64,000 nt of DNA, from NCBI GenBank assembly GCA_910589045.1, contig CAJUSH010000005.1, positions 1-64,000 of the forward strand. The letters run 5' to 3'. A program made the position numbers and the translations under genes. This DNA comes from an uncultured Eubacterium sp. Its GTDB lineage: Bacteria > Bacillota_A > Clostridia > Lachnospirales > Lachnospiraceae. The notes under the pieces were generated by a model. It searched no databases. It was not told the DNA's origin and saw only the letters and a list, made by a program, of their open reading frames with translations. Shown here piece by piece: positions 51,609-59,363 of the stretch. The first letter of the stretch is position 1. The number at the start of each line of letters is the position of its first letter.

Positions 51609-52226
51609 TTACGCGCGGGGCCTGCGCCCAAATTTCGATAGATACGCCTCCGCATCCCTGCACTCCATGGCAGCGCTCATCACACACGCTCCCGCGGCTC
51701 CCGCTTCATACACCTCAGCCATCCGCTCCGGCGTGATGCCGCCGATCGCATAGACGGGAACAAAAGCACATGCACATATTTCCCGCAAAAAATCCGTCCC
51801 CCGCCCCGGCAGTCCCTTCTTGCAGCCGGTGTCAAACACATGTCCCGCCGTGATGTAGGTACAGCCGGCCTGCTGTGCCGCCCTGGCCTCCTCCCGGGAA
51901 TGGCACGAGGCGCCGATCACCGAAAAATATGTCTTCTCCGCTTCATTAAGCGCCAGCAGACGTGGCAGCGGCAGATGGATTGCTCTGCAGCCCAGCTCCG
52001 CCGATACCTGCACAAAGCTGTGCAGGATACACGGCACATCATACGTTTTGCAGATGCATAATACCTCCCCCGCAAGCTTTTTGTACGCCTCCGGTGTCAG
52101 ATTCTTCTCCCGTAAAATGATTCCTGCGGGCTTCGCCCGTGCAAGCCGCTCGATGCGTGTCAGAAACGGCTCCCCGCAGAGTAACCGATTGGTTACACAT
52201 AAAATATCAAACAAACCGCTATACAT
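51609..52226 (-). CDS. tenI: TenI-like thiazole tautomerase
   Basis: The 205-residue protein is a ThiE-fold paralogue whose loop GHVFDTGCKKGLPGRG (near residue 125-140) is typical of TenI, in which the His aromatises the ThiG product. It lacks the pyrophosphate-contacting ThiE residues. Start MYSGLFDILC at 52226 overlaps the thiH end by eight bases; the longer frame to 52370 lies in thiH. Annotation pipelines often call such genes thiE, so the assignment rests on the loop and on a true thiE following it. Confidence 0.75.
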   Translation of the reverse strand: MYSGLFDILCVTNRLLCGEPFLTRIERLARAKPAGIILREKNLTPEAYKKLAGEVLCICKTYDVPCILHSFVQVSAELGCRAIHLPLPRLLALNEAEKTYFSVIGASCHSREEARAAQQAGCTYITAGHVFDTGCKKGLPGRGTDFLREICACAFVPVYAIGGITPERMAEVYEAGAAGACVMSAAMECRDAEAYLSKFGRRPRA

Positions 52227-53475
52227 AGAGATAATCGTTGAGGACGGGCTGCAGTCCTTCCTCCGCGATGTCCCGGTACATCCGTTCCAGGCTGCGTCCG
52301 TCGTCAATTGCAAACTGCTCGTCGCCCGCCTCGCTCCCCTCCTGCTCCTTTCCGCCGTATTTTTGCTCATGGTCGCCGATACCCGTCGAGACTCCCGCAG
52401 AGACCTTTGTCGCGGCGATCCTTACGATGCCGTCCCGAAACTGCGCACTTTCCCGTGAGGATACCGTGATCCCCACATAGGGCAGAAAAATCCGATAAGC
52501 GCAGAGCACCTGACAAAGCTGCCTTTCATGGACGTCCATGGGATTTATGTTTTCGTTGTTGACAATCGGACGAAGCCTCGGACACGACAGGGACATTTCC
52601 GCGTAAGGGTATTTGCGCTGTAAATAATAAACGTGGAGCGCACTCGCCAGGGCATCCTTCCGAAAATCCGAAAGACCAAGCAGCGCCGAGAAGGCGACGC
52701 CCCGCATCCCGGCCCGCAGCGCCCGCTCCTGGGCGTCAAACCGGTACGGCCAGACGCGCTTGTGGCCCAGAAGATGAAGCTGCTCGTATTTATCGGCGTC
52801 ATAGGTTTCCTGAAAAACCGTCACATAGTCCGCACCGCATTCATGGAGATAGCGGTACTCATCCGTGTTTACCGGATAAATTTCCAGCCCTACCATACGG
52901 AAATATTTCCGCGCCAGCTTACAGGCCTCCCCGATATAGACTACATCGCTTTTGCTGCGGCTCTCCCCGGTCAGAATCAGTATCTCCTCCATGCCGCTGT
53001 CCGCGATGACCTTCATCTCGTGCTCGATCTGCTCCATTGACAGCTTCATGCGCTGAATGTGGTTGTAGCAGTTAAAGCCGCAGTAAACACAGTAATTTTC
53101 ACAGTAGTTGGCGATATAAAGGGGCGTGAACAGATAGACCGTATTGCCGAAGTGCCGGCTGGTTTCAAGCCTTGCCCGCTCTGCCATCGGTTCCAGAAAC
53201 GCCTCCGCCGCGGGCGAAAGCAGCGCCTTCAAATCCTCGATGCCGCACGTCTCACGGCCAAGCGCCCTGCGCACATCCTCCGCCGTATAGCGGGAGGCAT
53301 CAAAATCATTTACCTGCGCCATCACATTCCCGCAAACATCCGAAGAAATCCGCTCCATGCCCGGCAGGTATTCCATATGGCTTTTCCGGCTCGACGGGTC
53401 GCTTTCCAGGCGGTGCTTCTGCTCCAGCGCCTGCAAAGATAAATGCGGGGAGTCAACAAAAAACTGATTTTCCAT
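52219..53475 (-). CDS. thiH: 2-iminoacetate synthase ThiH (radical SAM)
   Basis: ThiH cleaves tyrosine to dehydroglycine and p-cresol, the oxygen-independent route used by anaerobes in place of ThiO. The 418-residue radical SAM protein has the cluster motif CENYCVYCGF (C-x3-C-x2-C) near residue 129, ESRSKSDVVYIGEACKLA and the BATS-domain region LSCPRLRPIVNNENI near 300. The C-terminal 60 residues include a charged, variable stretch (KYGGKEQEGSEAGDEQF). It follows thiG by 14 bases. Confidence 0.96.
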   Translation of the reverse strand: MENQFFVDSPHLSLQALEQKHRLESDPSSRKSHMEYLPGMERISSDVCGNVMAQVNDFDASRYTAEDVRRALGRETCGIEDLKALLSPAAEAFLEPMAERARLETSRHFGNTVYLFTPLYIANYCENYCVYCGFNCYNHIQRMKLSMEQIEHEMKVIADSGMEEILILTGESRSKSDVVYIGEACKLARKYFRMVGLEIYPVNTDEYRYLHECGADYVTVFQETYDADKYEQLHLLGHKRVWPYRFDAQERALRAGMRGVAFSALLGLSDFRKDALASALHVYYLQRKYPYAEMSLSCPRLRPIVNNENINPMDVHERQLCQVLCAYRIFLPYVGITVSSRESAQFRDGIVRIAATKVSAGVSTGIGDHEQKYGGKEQEGSEAGDEQFAIDDGRSLERMYRDIAEEGLQPVLNDYLYV

Positions 53476-53489
53476 TGTTCCAGTCCCTC

Positions 53490-54260
53490 CTAATCCCGCA
53501 GAAAACCGGTCAGCGGGTCTGAGGCGCTGGCGCCCCGGGTGAGTACCCGGCCAGGCCCCGCAAGATACGCCATGCGCCCCGCCTCAATTGCCTGCCTGAA
53601 GGCGGATGCCATCAGCGGCAGATTCCCGGCCGTCGCAAGCGCCGTGTTCGCCATGATTGCCGCCGCGCCCATCTCCATAGCCTCGCACGCCTGGGAGGGC
53701 CTGCCGATGCCCGCGTCTACGATGATCGGCAGATCGATCTCGTCGATCAATATCTGGATAAATTCCTTTGTCGCCAGACCCTTGTTGGAACCGATGGGCG
53801 AGGCCAGCGGCATGACGGCCGCGGCTCCGGCACTGACCAGGTCACGCGCCACGTTTAAGTCGGGATACATATACGGCATGACGACAAAGCCCTCCTTCGC
53901 CAGAATCTCCGTCGCCCGTATCGTCTCCTCGTTGTCGGGCAGCAGATACTTTGTGTCGCGCATGATCTCGATCTTCACAAAATCCCCGCAGCCAAGCTCT
54001 CGCGCAAGCCGGGCAATGCGCACTGCTTCTGCCGCGTTTCTCGCGCCGCTGGTGTTTGGAAGCAGCGTAACGCCCTTCGGTATAAAATCCAGGATGTTCT
54101 CCTGCTCCTTCGTGTTCGCGCGGCGCACCGCAAGCGTGATAATCTGCGCCCCTGCGTCCCGCACCGCCGCCTCAATAAGGTTTAAGGAATATTTTCCCGA
54201 GCCCAAAATGAAGCGGGAGTGAAATTCATGCCCTCCGATAATAAGTGTGTCATTTTTCAT
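53490..54260 (-). CDS. thiG: Thiazole synthase
   Basis: ThiG builds the thiazole ring from DXP, dehydroglycine and ThiS thiocarboxylate. The 256-residue barrel has SRFILGSGKYSLNLIEAAV near residue 15, the DXP Schiff-base Lys in FVKIEIMRDTKYLLPDN near 98, VMPYMYPDLNVARDLVSAG and PIIVDAGIGRPSQACEAMEMG near 180. Complete family length. Confidence 0.97.
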   Translation of the reverse strand: MKNDTLIIGGHEFHSRFILGSGKYSLNLIEAAVRDAGAQIITLAVRRANTKEQENILDFIPKGVTLLPNTSGARNAAEAVRIARLARELGCGDFVKIEIMRDTKYLLPDNEETIRATEILAKEGFVVMPYMYPDLNVARDLVSAGAAAVMPLASPIGSNKGLATKEFIQILIDEIDLPIIVDAGIGRPSQACEAMEMGAAAIMANTALATAGNLPLMASAFRQAIEAGRMAYLAGPGRVLTRGASASDPLTGFLRD

Positions 54261-54290
54261 GTGTTTTCCTCCAAATCAAGTTTCATATAT

Positions 54291-55016
54291 TCATCTGCCG
54301 ATCATGGCTTCGCCGCTGTCTGCTGCCGAACTGGCGGCGTCACCGGAATCCCTCCCTAAGAAATACTCTGGCTGCGGGTCCACAGAACCGACCTCTCCCG
54401 CCAATATCCGCAGCACCGCAAGCGCCTGATGCATGGCGCACAGCGCCACCCGCGGAGCCACAAGCCCCGCATTTGCTTCCACGTCGCTGACGCCGTCGCC
54501 GCACAGATAAAAATGCTCCGTCACCCTTCTGGTTCTGATCTCGTTTGCGCTTCCAAGCCCCGCCATGCCGGATGCCGCGATTAGATACGCCTGCGGCATG
54601 GACGTGAGCACCGTCTCCGCCAGCATCGCCTTTGCCTGCGCGTCGTCAAAGGCCTCGCAGATGATATCCGCGCCCCGAAGAAGGGACGCCGCATTTTCCT
54701 CTGTGATGCGTACCGTGTGCGGTTCAAGCGCCGCACAGGGCGCGATCTCCCACAGATTTTCGGTCAGCGCGTCGGTCTTAAAGCTGCCGACCTGCGCCGC
54801 CTTATACTGCTGGCGGTGCAGATTTGTGATATCCACCCGGTCGAAATCGATCAGAATCAGCCTGCCGACACCCGCCCGCGCCAGCGCCACGGCGATATTT
54901 GAGCCAAGCCCCCCAAGGCCGCAGACGGCAACCGTTGCCGCCGAAAAGCGCTCCTGACGTTCTTTTCCGTGGCGCGCTATGAGCGCCGCGTACATTTCCT
55001 CCCTCGTCGGAATCAT
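54291..55016 (-). CDS. thiF: ThiF family sulfur-carrier adenylyltransferase
   Basis: ThiF adenylates the C terminus of ThiS. The 241-residue E1-like protein has the nucleotide loop VCGLGGLGSNIAVALARAGVG near residue 31, IDFDRVDITNLHRQQY near 56 and FDDAQAKAMLAETVL near 120. It is the short type-2 ThiF seen in clostridia and lacks an obvious four-Cys zinc site. It starts at the base after the thiS stop. The last 25 residues (SGDAASSAADSGEAMIGR) are low complexity. Confidence 0.92.
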   Translation of the reverse strand: MIPTREEMYAALIARHGKERQERFSAATVAVCGLGGLGSNIAVALARAGVGRLILIDFDRVDITNLHRQQYKAAQVGSFKTDALTENLWEIAPCAALEPHTVRITEENAASLLRGADIICEAFDDAQAKAMLAETVLTSMPQAYLIAASGMAGLGSANEIRTRRVTEHFYLCGDGVSDVEANAGLVAPRVALCAMHQALAVLRILAGEVGSVDPQPEYFLGRDSGDAASSAADSGEAMIGR

Positions 55017-55211
55017 TCAGCCACCTCCTACAAAGCTGACAATCTCCAGCTCGTCGCCGTCGCCGAGCATCGTGCTCCCATACTGTGCCTTCGGGACAAT
55101 CGCACCGTTTCGCTCCACTGCAAGCCTGCTGTTATCGTAGCCTTCACGCTCCAGAAATTCCGCAAGCGCCGTGCCCGCCGCGTCAAACTGCTCACCGTTT
55201 ATTTTTACCAT
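55017..55211 (-). CDS. thiS: Sulfur carrier protein ThiS
   Basis: The 64-residue ubiquitin-like protein begins MVKINGEQFDAAGTALAEFL and ends DELEIVSFVGGG; the terminal Gly-Gly is activated and thiocarboxylated to deliver sulfur to ThiG. One extra Gly is present. AAAGGAGCG lies about nine bases before ATG 55211; the frame above it belongs to the TPP riboswitch. First gene of the thi operon. Confidence 0.94.
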   Translation of the reverse strand: MVKINGEQFDAAGTALAEFLEREGYDNSRLAVERNGAIVPKAQYGSTMLGDGDELEIVSFVGGG

Positions 55212-55264
55212 AGCTTTGCGCTCCTTTCCGTCTCCTTCCTTTTGCATGTGCATAAAATGCACAC

Positions 55265-55403
55265 AAAAAAGGAAGCTACCACCTGTCTGGTAACTTCCCG
55301 CTGTAACATATCGTATGTATTTCCCTACGTTGGCATTATCCAAATCAGGTTATCGGTCGAAGGTCTACCTTCCTCTCAGCCTGTCACACAAGCTCCCGCC
55401 TTT
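55265..55403 (-). promoter_or_regulatory. TPP riboswitch with terminator, controlling the thi operon
   Basis: On the minus strand the leader contains CTGAGAGGAAGG, then ACCTGATTTGGATAATGCCA and ACGTAGGGAA, the conserved THI-element sequences (plus positions about 55318-55403). A terminator stem GGAAGTTACCA with TGGTAGCTTCC (55271-55298) and TTTTTT (55265-55270) follows. Binding of TPP would favour this terminator and shut off thiSFGH-tenI-thiED. Confidence 0.95.
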
Positions 55404-55475
55404 TTAATTGTTCTGGTTATTATATTCCTCTTCGCCGCAGATTGCAAGCAAATTCATGAAAAAATCTGAATAATT

Positions 55476-55540
55476 GTAACGGTTCGCATGTTCTTACGGA
55501 CTGCGCAGTAAATGCACATTCCTGCCCCGTGAAAAGTAAC
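55476..55540 (+). repeat. Truncated MITE, right half
   Basis: GCATGTTCTTACGGACTGCG through CCTGCCCCGTGAAAAGTAAC matches the right half of copies A to D with one or two changes; the left 80 bases are replaced by a short GTAACGGTTC join, suggesting an internal deletion. Confidence 0.8.
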
Positions 55541-55547
55541 ACAGTTC

Positions 55548-55670
55548 GTTACTTTTTACACCCGAGCCATAGCATGACCTCTGGGTACGCAGCGTCTGCC
55601 CCGGCAAAGCGAGCGTACTGGCTGCGGGGCTGCGAAAGAACATGCGTCGTCAGGAACGCGCACCTGCTGC
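55548..55670. repeat. Second-type element, reverse orientation
   Basis: GTTACTTTTTACACCCGAGC is the reverse complement of the right end of the 48701-48808 element, followed by GGGTACGCAGCGTCTGCCCC, also matching in reverse. The far end is unclear and reaches the 3' end of the SF0329-like gene, seven bases from the truncated MITE. Confidence 0.5.
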
Positions 55671-56177
55671 GCATTTTGCTTCCGCCTGTAAAATGCCCTC
55701 CGCCTTTGCCCGGATTTCAAAAAAGTCACGAAAGGATTTCTCCTCCTGACCGATAGTTTTTCCGATCGCCGTCAGACGTCTTTTTCCGACTCTCCGGTCC
55801 AGGATTGCAAAAATGCGGACCAGCATATTATCACTTTCCAGGCTCCGTTCAATGCTCTGGTTGTCAAATATTTCAAACGCCTCGTAAAAGCACCTCTGGT
55901 CAAATACCCCAAGCTGTACGGCGGTGTCGTCCATAAATGCCAGCTCCAGGCTCATGCGCTTTTCGTATGTCTCGTCGTGCGGAAACAGCGGAGCCTTCAC
56001 CCAGTTATTAAAATAATTGCCCGCGATAAGCTCCTTTCCGTCTAAGAGGATAGCCGCCCGCCCCTCATGGTCGGGACACCGGCTATAGCTGGTCGCAAAA
56101 TACCGGATATGTCCCCGCAGGCATTTTGCCAGATATTCCGTCTCCAATTTTTTCCGAATACCGCTCCATCTCGCCAC
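55650..56177 (-). CDS. SF0329 family protein
   Basis: The 175-residue soluble protein starts ARWSGIRKKLETEYLAKCLR, then GHIRYFATSYSRCPDHEGRA, a pattern of the SF0329 family whose function is unknown. AAGGAAGGAAAACTGACT precedes the start, which is a non-ATG codon (GTG at 56177). The C-terminal residues after about 160 (EAKCAAGARS) are encoded by sequence belonging to a repeat element, so the original end may have been replaced. Confidence 0.65.
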   Translation of the reverse strand: MARWSGIRKKLETEYLAKCLRGHIRYFATSYSRCPDHEGRAAILLDGKELIAGNYFNNWVKAPLFPHDETYEKRMSLELAFMDDTAVQLGVFDQRCFYEAFEIFDNQSIERSLESDNMLVRIFAILDRRVGKRRLTAIGKTIGQEEKSFRDFFEIRAKAEGILQAEAKCAAGARS

Positions 56178-56216
56178 AGTCAGTTTTCCTTCCTTTCAAA
56201 TTACGGCCCCGGCTTT

Positions 56217-56274
56217 GCGCACGCCAGCCGCTAAAGCTACCGCCCCCGCTCTTGCGCACGCCAGCCGCTAAAGC
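56217..56274. repeat. Tandem duplication of a 37-bp unit
   Basis: GCGCACGCCAGCCGCTAAAGC occurs at 56217-56237 and 56254-56274, offset by 37 bases, with similar CCCCGGCTTT/CCCCGCTCTT spacers. It lies between the SF0329-like gene and a gene fragment, and one copy contains the fragment's stop codon. Confidence 0.8.
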
Positions 56275-56390
56275 CAATCCCATTCGATCATGTCGCCGTG
56301 CTCCCGCACAATCCGGTACAGCTCCGCTTCATTTTCAATGAGGGATATAATAATCTCCGCAATACAGAAAATTTCCTGCAGGATAAAACA
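56268..56390 (-). pseudogene. Gene fragment after leuD
   Basis: A 40-codon frame directly after the leuD stop and in its frame reads LQEIFCIAEIIISLIENEAE, then LYRIVREHGDMIEWDWL. It is helical and protein-like but has no ATG or ribosome site, so it is probably the 3' end of a deleted gene, possibly a partner of the SF0329-like gene. Read-through of the leuD TGA is a less likely alternative. Confidence 0.4.
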
Positions 56391-56876
56391 TCACTGCGCG
56401 TTAATGTAGTTCACAAGCCCCTCCGCCTGGATAATCTTCTGCATAAACTCCGGGAACGGCTGTCCCTGAAAGCTCTGACCCGTGGTCTTGTCGGTGATAA
56501 CGCCGCTGTCAAAATCAATCTCCACCTCGTCGCCCGCCGCAATCGCCACAGCCGCCTCGGGGCACTCGATTATGGGAAGCCCGATGTTGATGGCATTGCG
56601 GTAGAAAATGCGCGCGAAGGTCTCCGCGATGACACAGCTCACGCCTGCCGCCTTGATGGCGATGGGGGCATGCTCCCTCGACGAGCCGCAGCCAAAATTT
56701 TTGTTCGCCACGATAATATCCCCTGCCTGCACCTTGCTTACAAACTCCTTGTCGATATCCTCCATGCAGTGTGTCGCCAGCTCCTTCGGGTCGGAGGAAT
56801 TGAGATATCTTGCGGGAATGATGACATCCGTATCAACGTTATCCCCATATTTAAATACATGTCCGTTTGCTTTCAT
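56391..56876 (-). CDS. leuD: 3-isopropylmalate dehydratase small subunit
   Basis: LeuD forms with LeuC the aconitase-like isomerase of leucine synthesis. The 161-residue swivel domain has NVDTDVIIPARYLNSSDP near residue 13 and NFGCGSSREHAPIAIKAAG near 58, which bind the substrate gamma-carboxylate; YLNSSDP is typical of the IPM rather than homoaconitate form. It starts 12 bases after leuC. Confidence 0.96.
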   Translation of the reverse strand: MKANGHVFKYGDNVDTDVIIPARYLNSSDPKELATHCMEDIDKEFVSKVQAGDIIVANKNFGCGSSREHAPIAIKAAGVSCVIAETFARIFYRNAINIGLPIIECPEAAVAIAAGDEVEIDFDSGVITDKTTGQSFQGQPFPEFMQKIIQAEGLVNYINAQ

Positions 56877-56888
56877 ATTCCATTCCTC

Positions 56889-58145
56889 CTATGCTCTCGG
56901 GTCCGAGATTTTACCAGTCAGGGCGCTCGCCGCGGCAACCGCGGGGCTTGCCAGATAAATCTCACTGTTTACATGTCCCATACGTCCCACAAAATTACGA
57001 TTTGTGGTGGATACACAGCGCTCGCCCTCCGCGAGGATACCCATGTAGCCGCCAAGACACGGCCCGCAGGTCGGTGTGCTCACAATTGCCCCCGCCTCGA
57101 TAAAGGTGCGGACAAACCCAGCCTCCATGGCATCCAGATAAATCTGCTGCGTCGCCGGAATCACGATCACGCGCAGCCCCTTCTTCACCTTTTTGCCCTT
57201 TAAAATCTCTGCGGCAGCCGCCAGATCCTCGTAGCGTCCGTTGGTGCAGGAACCGATTACCACCTGATCGATAGCGATATCCCCCACCTCGTCGATTGTC
57301 TTTGTGTTTTCCGGCAGATGGGGAAATGCCACGGTGGGCTTTAAGGTGTTCAGATCGATCACAACCTCGCGCACATACTCCGCATCCGCGTCCGCCTCAT
57401 AAATCTTATAGGGACGGCTTCCGTGCTCCTTCATGTACTGCTCTGCCAGCGCATCCACGGGGAAAATGCCGTTCTTCGCCCCGGCCTCGATGGCCATATT
57501 CGCAATCGTAAAACGGTCATCCATGGAGAGCTCGCCGATGCCCTCCCCCACAAATTCCAGAGACTGATAAAGCGCGCCGTCCACGCCGATCTCGCCGATC
57601 AGGTGAAGAATCACGTCCTTTCCGCTGACATATTTCTGCTTCTTTCCGGTGATGACTACTTTAATCGCGGAGGGAACCTTGAACCATGCCCGTCCGGTAG
57701 CCATGCCCGCGGCCATGTCGGTGCTTCCGACACCGGTAGAAAACGCGCCCAGCGCGCCGTAAGTACAGGTGTGCGAATCCGCGCCGATGATGACATCCCC
57801 CGCCACGGTCAGTCCCTTCTCCGGCAGCAGGGCATGCTCGATGCCCATCTCCCCCACGTCAAAATAGTTGGTAATCTCATTTTTGCAGGCAAACTCACGC
57901 ACACATTTACAGTGCTCCGCGGACTTGATATCCTTATTCGGCACAAAATGATCCATGACCAGCGCAACCTTATCCTTGTGGAATACGCCCTCCACATTCA
58001 TCTTCTCAATCTCATGAATTGCAACCGGGGATGTGATGTCATTGCCCAGTACAAGGTCAAGCTCCGCCTCAATGAGCTGTCCGGCCACAACGCTCTCAAG
58101 TCCCGCATGTACCGCGAGAATCTTCTGCGTCATTGTCATTCCCAT
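56889..58145 (-). CDS. leuC: 3-isopropylmalate dehydratase large subunit
   Basis: The 418-residue iron-sulfur subunit carries the cluster Cys residues in VIGSCTNGRYEDLAAAA near residue 300 and TPTCGPCLGGYMG near 361 and 364. HVLVTGADSHTCTYGALGAF-type sequence is present as IIGADSHTCTYGALGAF. ATG 58145 has AGGAGG eight bases upstream; a frame to 58175 is rejected. Expression is likely driven by the divergent LysR protein. Confidence 0.96.
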   Translation of the reverse strand: MGMTMTQKILAVHAGLESVVAGQLIEAELDLVLGNDITSPVAIHEIEKMNVEGVFHKDKVALVMDHFVPNKDIKSAEHCKCVREFACKNEITNYFDVGEMGIEHALLPEKGLTVAGDVIIGADSHTCTYGALGAFSTGVGSTDMAAGMATGRAWFKVPSAIKVVITGKKQKYVSGKDVILHLIGEIGVDGALYQSLEFVGEGIGELSMDDRFTIANMAIEAGAKNGIFPVDALAEQYMKEHGSRPYKIYEADADAEYVREVVIDLNTLKPTVAFPHLPENTKTIDEVGDIAIDQVVIGSCTNGRYEDLAAAAEILKGKKVKKGLRVIVIPATQQIYLDAMEAGFVRTFIEAGAIVSTPTCGPCLGGYMGILAEGERCVSTTNRNFVGRMGHVNSEIYLASPAVAAASALTGKISDPRA

Positions 58146-58215
58146 GATGTCGTCCTCCTTTTTCTTCCGGTACAATTTCGGCGCCGTCCAAAAACTGTAC
58201 CCCTTATTTTTATAC

Positions 58216-58286
58216 TTGCTATTCTAGCATAACTGCAGTTATAATAGAAATACATAATACAAATAATATCCATAACTTATAGTTAT
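58216..58286. promoter_or_regulatory. Divergent leuC/lysR control region with paired LysR boxes
   Basis: ATAACTTATAGTTAT (58272-58286) and ATAACTGCAGTTAT (58229-58242) are perfect palindromes of the T-N11-A LysR class, 43-44 bases apart. On the minus strand TTCTAT (58244-58249) and TAGAAT (58221-58226), 17 bases apart, give a weak leuC promoter; the distal box is then near -65, the classic LysR recognition site. On the plus strand TTGCTA (58216-58221) and TATAAT (58240-58245) could drive lysR itself, overlapping the proximal box. Confidence 0.75.
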
Positions 58287-58328
58287 TAAACGAAAACCTC
58301 TGCCAACAGCACGGACAAAGGAGCCCTT

Positions 58329-59210
58329 ATGAACCGAAACCTCTCATCCTACTGGATTTTTTATGTCGTTGCAAATACCGGGAACATTTCAAAAGCCGCG
58401 CGGGAGCTTTACATCAGTCAGCCTGCCATCAGCAAAGCCATCCAGAAGCTGGAGGAAGCCCTCGGATGCTCCCTCTTTTCCAGAAGCTCCCGGGGCGTAA
58501 CGCTCACGGAGGAGGGCACGCTGTTCTATGAGCATGTCCGCGCGGCGTTTGAAGCCCTCACAAGCGGCGAGGAAAAATTAAAGCAGTCCCTGGCGCTTGG
58601 CGTGGGCCACCTTCGGATCGGCGTCAGCTCCACCCTCTGTAAGTTTGTCCTGCTCCCCTATTTAAAGCAGTTTATCCACGACCATCCCCATATCCGCATC
58701 TCCATCATCTGCCAGTCCACAAACGACACGCTGCGTATGCTTGAGGCAGACCAGCTCGACCTCGGCCTTGTGGGAAAGCCGGACAACCGCAGGCATCTGC
58801 ACTTTGATTTTGTGGAAACGGTGGAGGATATTTTTGTCACAACGTCGGAGTACCTGCACAATCTCCGCCTGCGGGGCGTGGACGAAGCCCATATTTTCGA
58901 ACATTCTACCATGATGCTGCTGGATAAAAACAACTTTTCCCGCCAGTACATCGAGCGCTATCTTCTGCTGAATCAGATCACCCTCTCCGACGTCATCGAG
59001 GTGTCCAACATGGAGCTGCTCATCGATTTCGCGAAAATCGGCGTCGGCATCGCGTGCGTCATCCGGCGCTTTGTGGAGACAGAGCTTGCGGAAGGAACGC
59101 TTGTCGCCCTCCCGCTGCCCGCCCCGGTTCCGAAGCGGGAAATTGGATTCGTCTATGCAGACCACCGGGCAAACGGGCAGGCGATAAAGGAATTTTTCAG
59201 CATGCTTTAA
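58329..59210 (+). CDS. LysR family transcriptional regulator, probable leuCD activator
   Basis: The 293-residue protein has the N-terminal LysR winged helix (NISKAARELYISQPAISKAI near residues 18-37) and a periplasmic-binding-like effector domain (LRIGVSSTLCKFVLLPYL, LDLGLVGKPDNRRHLHFDFV). It is transcribed away from leuCD with paired LysR boxes between them, so it very likely controls leuCD; in such systems a pathway intermediate such as isopropylmalate is a common coinducer, which is inference here. Confidence 0.9.
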   Translation: MNRNLSSYWIFYVVANTGNISKAARELYISQPAISKAIQKLEEALGCSLFSRSSRGVTLTEEGTLFYEHVRAAFEALTSGEEKLKQSLALGVGHLRIGVSSTLCKFVLLPYLKQFIHDHPHIRISIICQSTNDTLRMLEADQLDLGLVGKPDNRRHLHFDFVETVEDIFVTTSEYLHNLRLRGVDEAHIFEHSTMMLLDKNNFSRQYIERYLLLNQITLSDVIEVSNMELLIDFAKIGVGIACVIRRFVETELAEGTLVALPLPAPVPKREIGFVYADHRANGQAIKEFFSML

Positions 59211-59313
59211 CCCCGCCGTCCATTCCCGCACAAGCTTTACAGCTTCCATTTTTCGTGATCGCTTTATTTTCCGGGAAGCACAAGAAATGCTTTTTCCATC
59301 CTCATTGATTTTG

Positions 59314-59347
59314 AAAAAGCGGCCATGCCCTCACATGACCGCTTTTT
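59314..59347. terminator. Bidirectional terminator between lysR and leuS
   Basis: AAAAAGCGGCCATG and CATGACCGCTTTTT form a 14-bp stem with one mismatch and a 6-nt loop; T runs follow on both strands. Confidence 0.9.
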
Positions 59348-59363
59348 ACACAAAGCGCAGCTT

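Noticed and set aside
55490..55640. Possible tRNA-like or CRISPR-like repeats
   Set aside because: The repeats here are truncated MITE-type elements with inverted ends, not regularly spaced direct repeats, and no cloverleaf with a CCA-stem was seen. No tRNA, rRNA or CRISPR array was recognised anywhere in the window.
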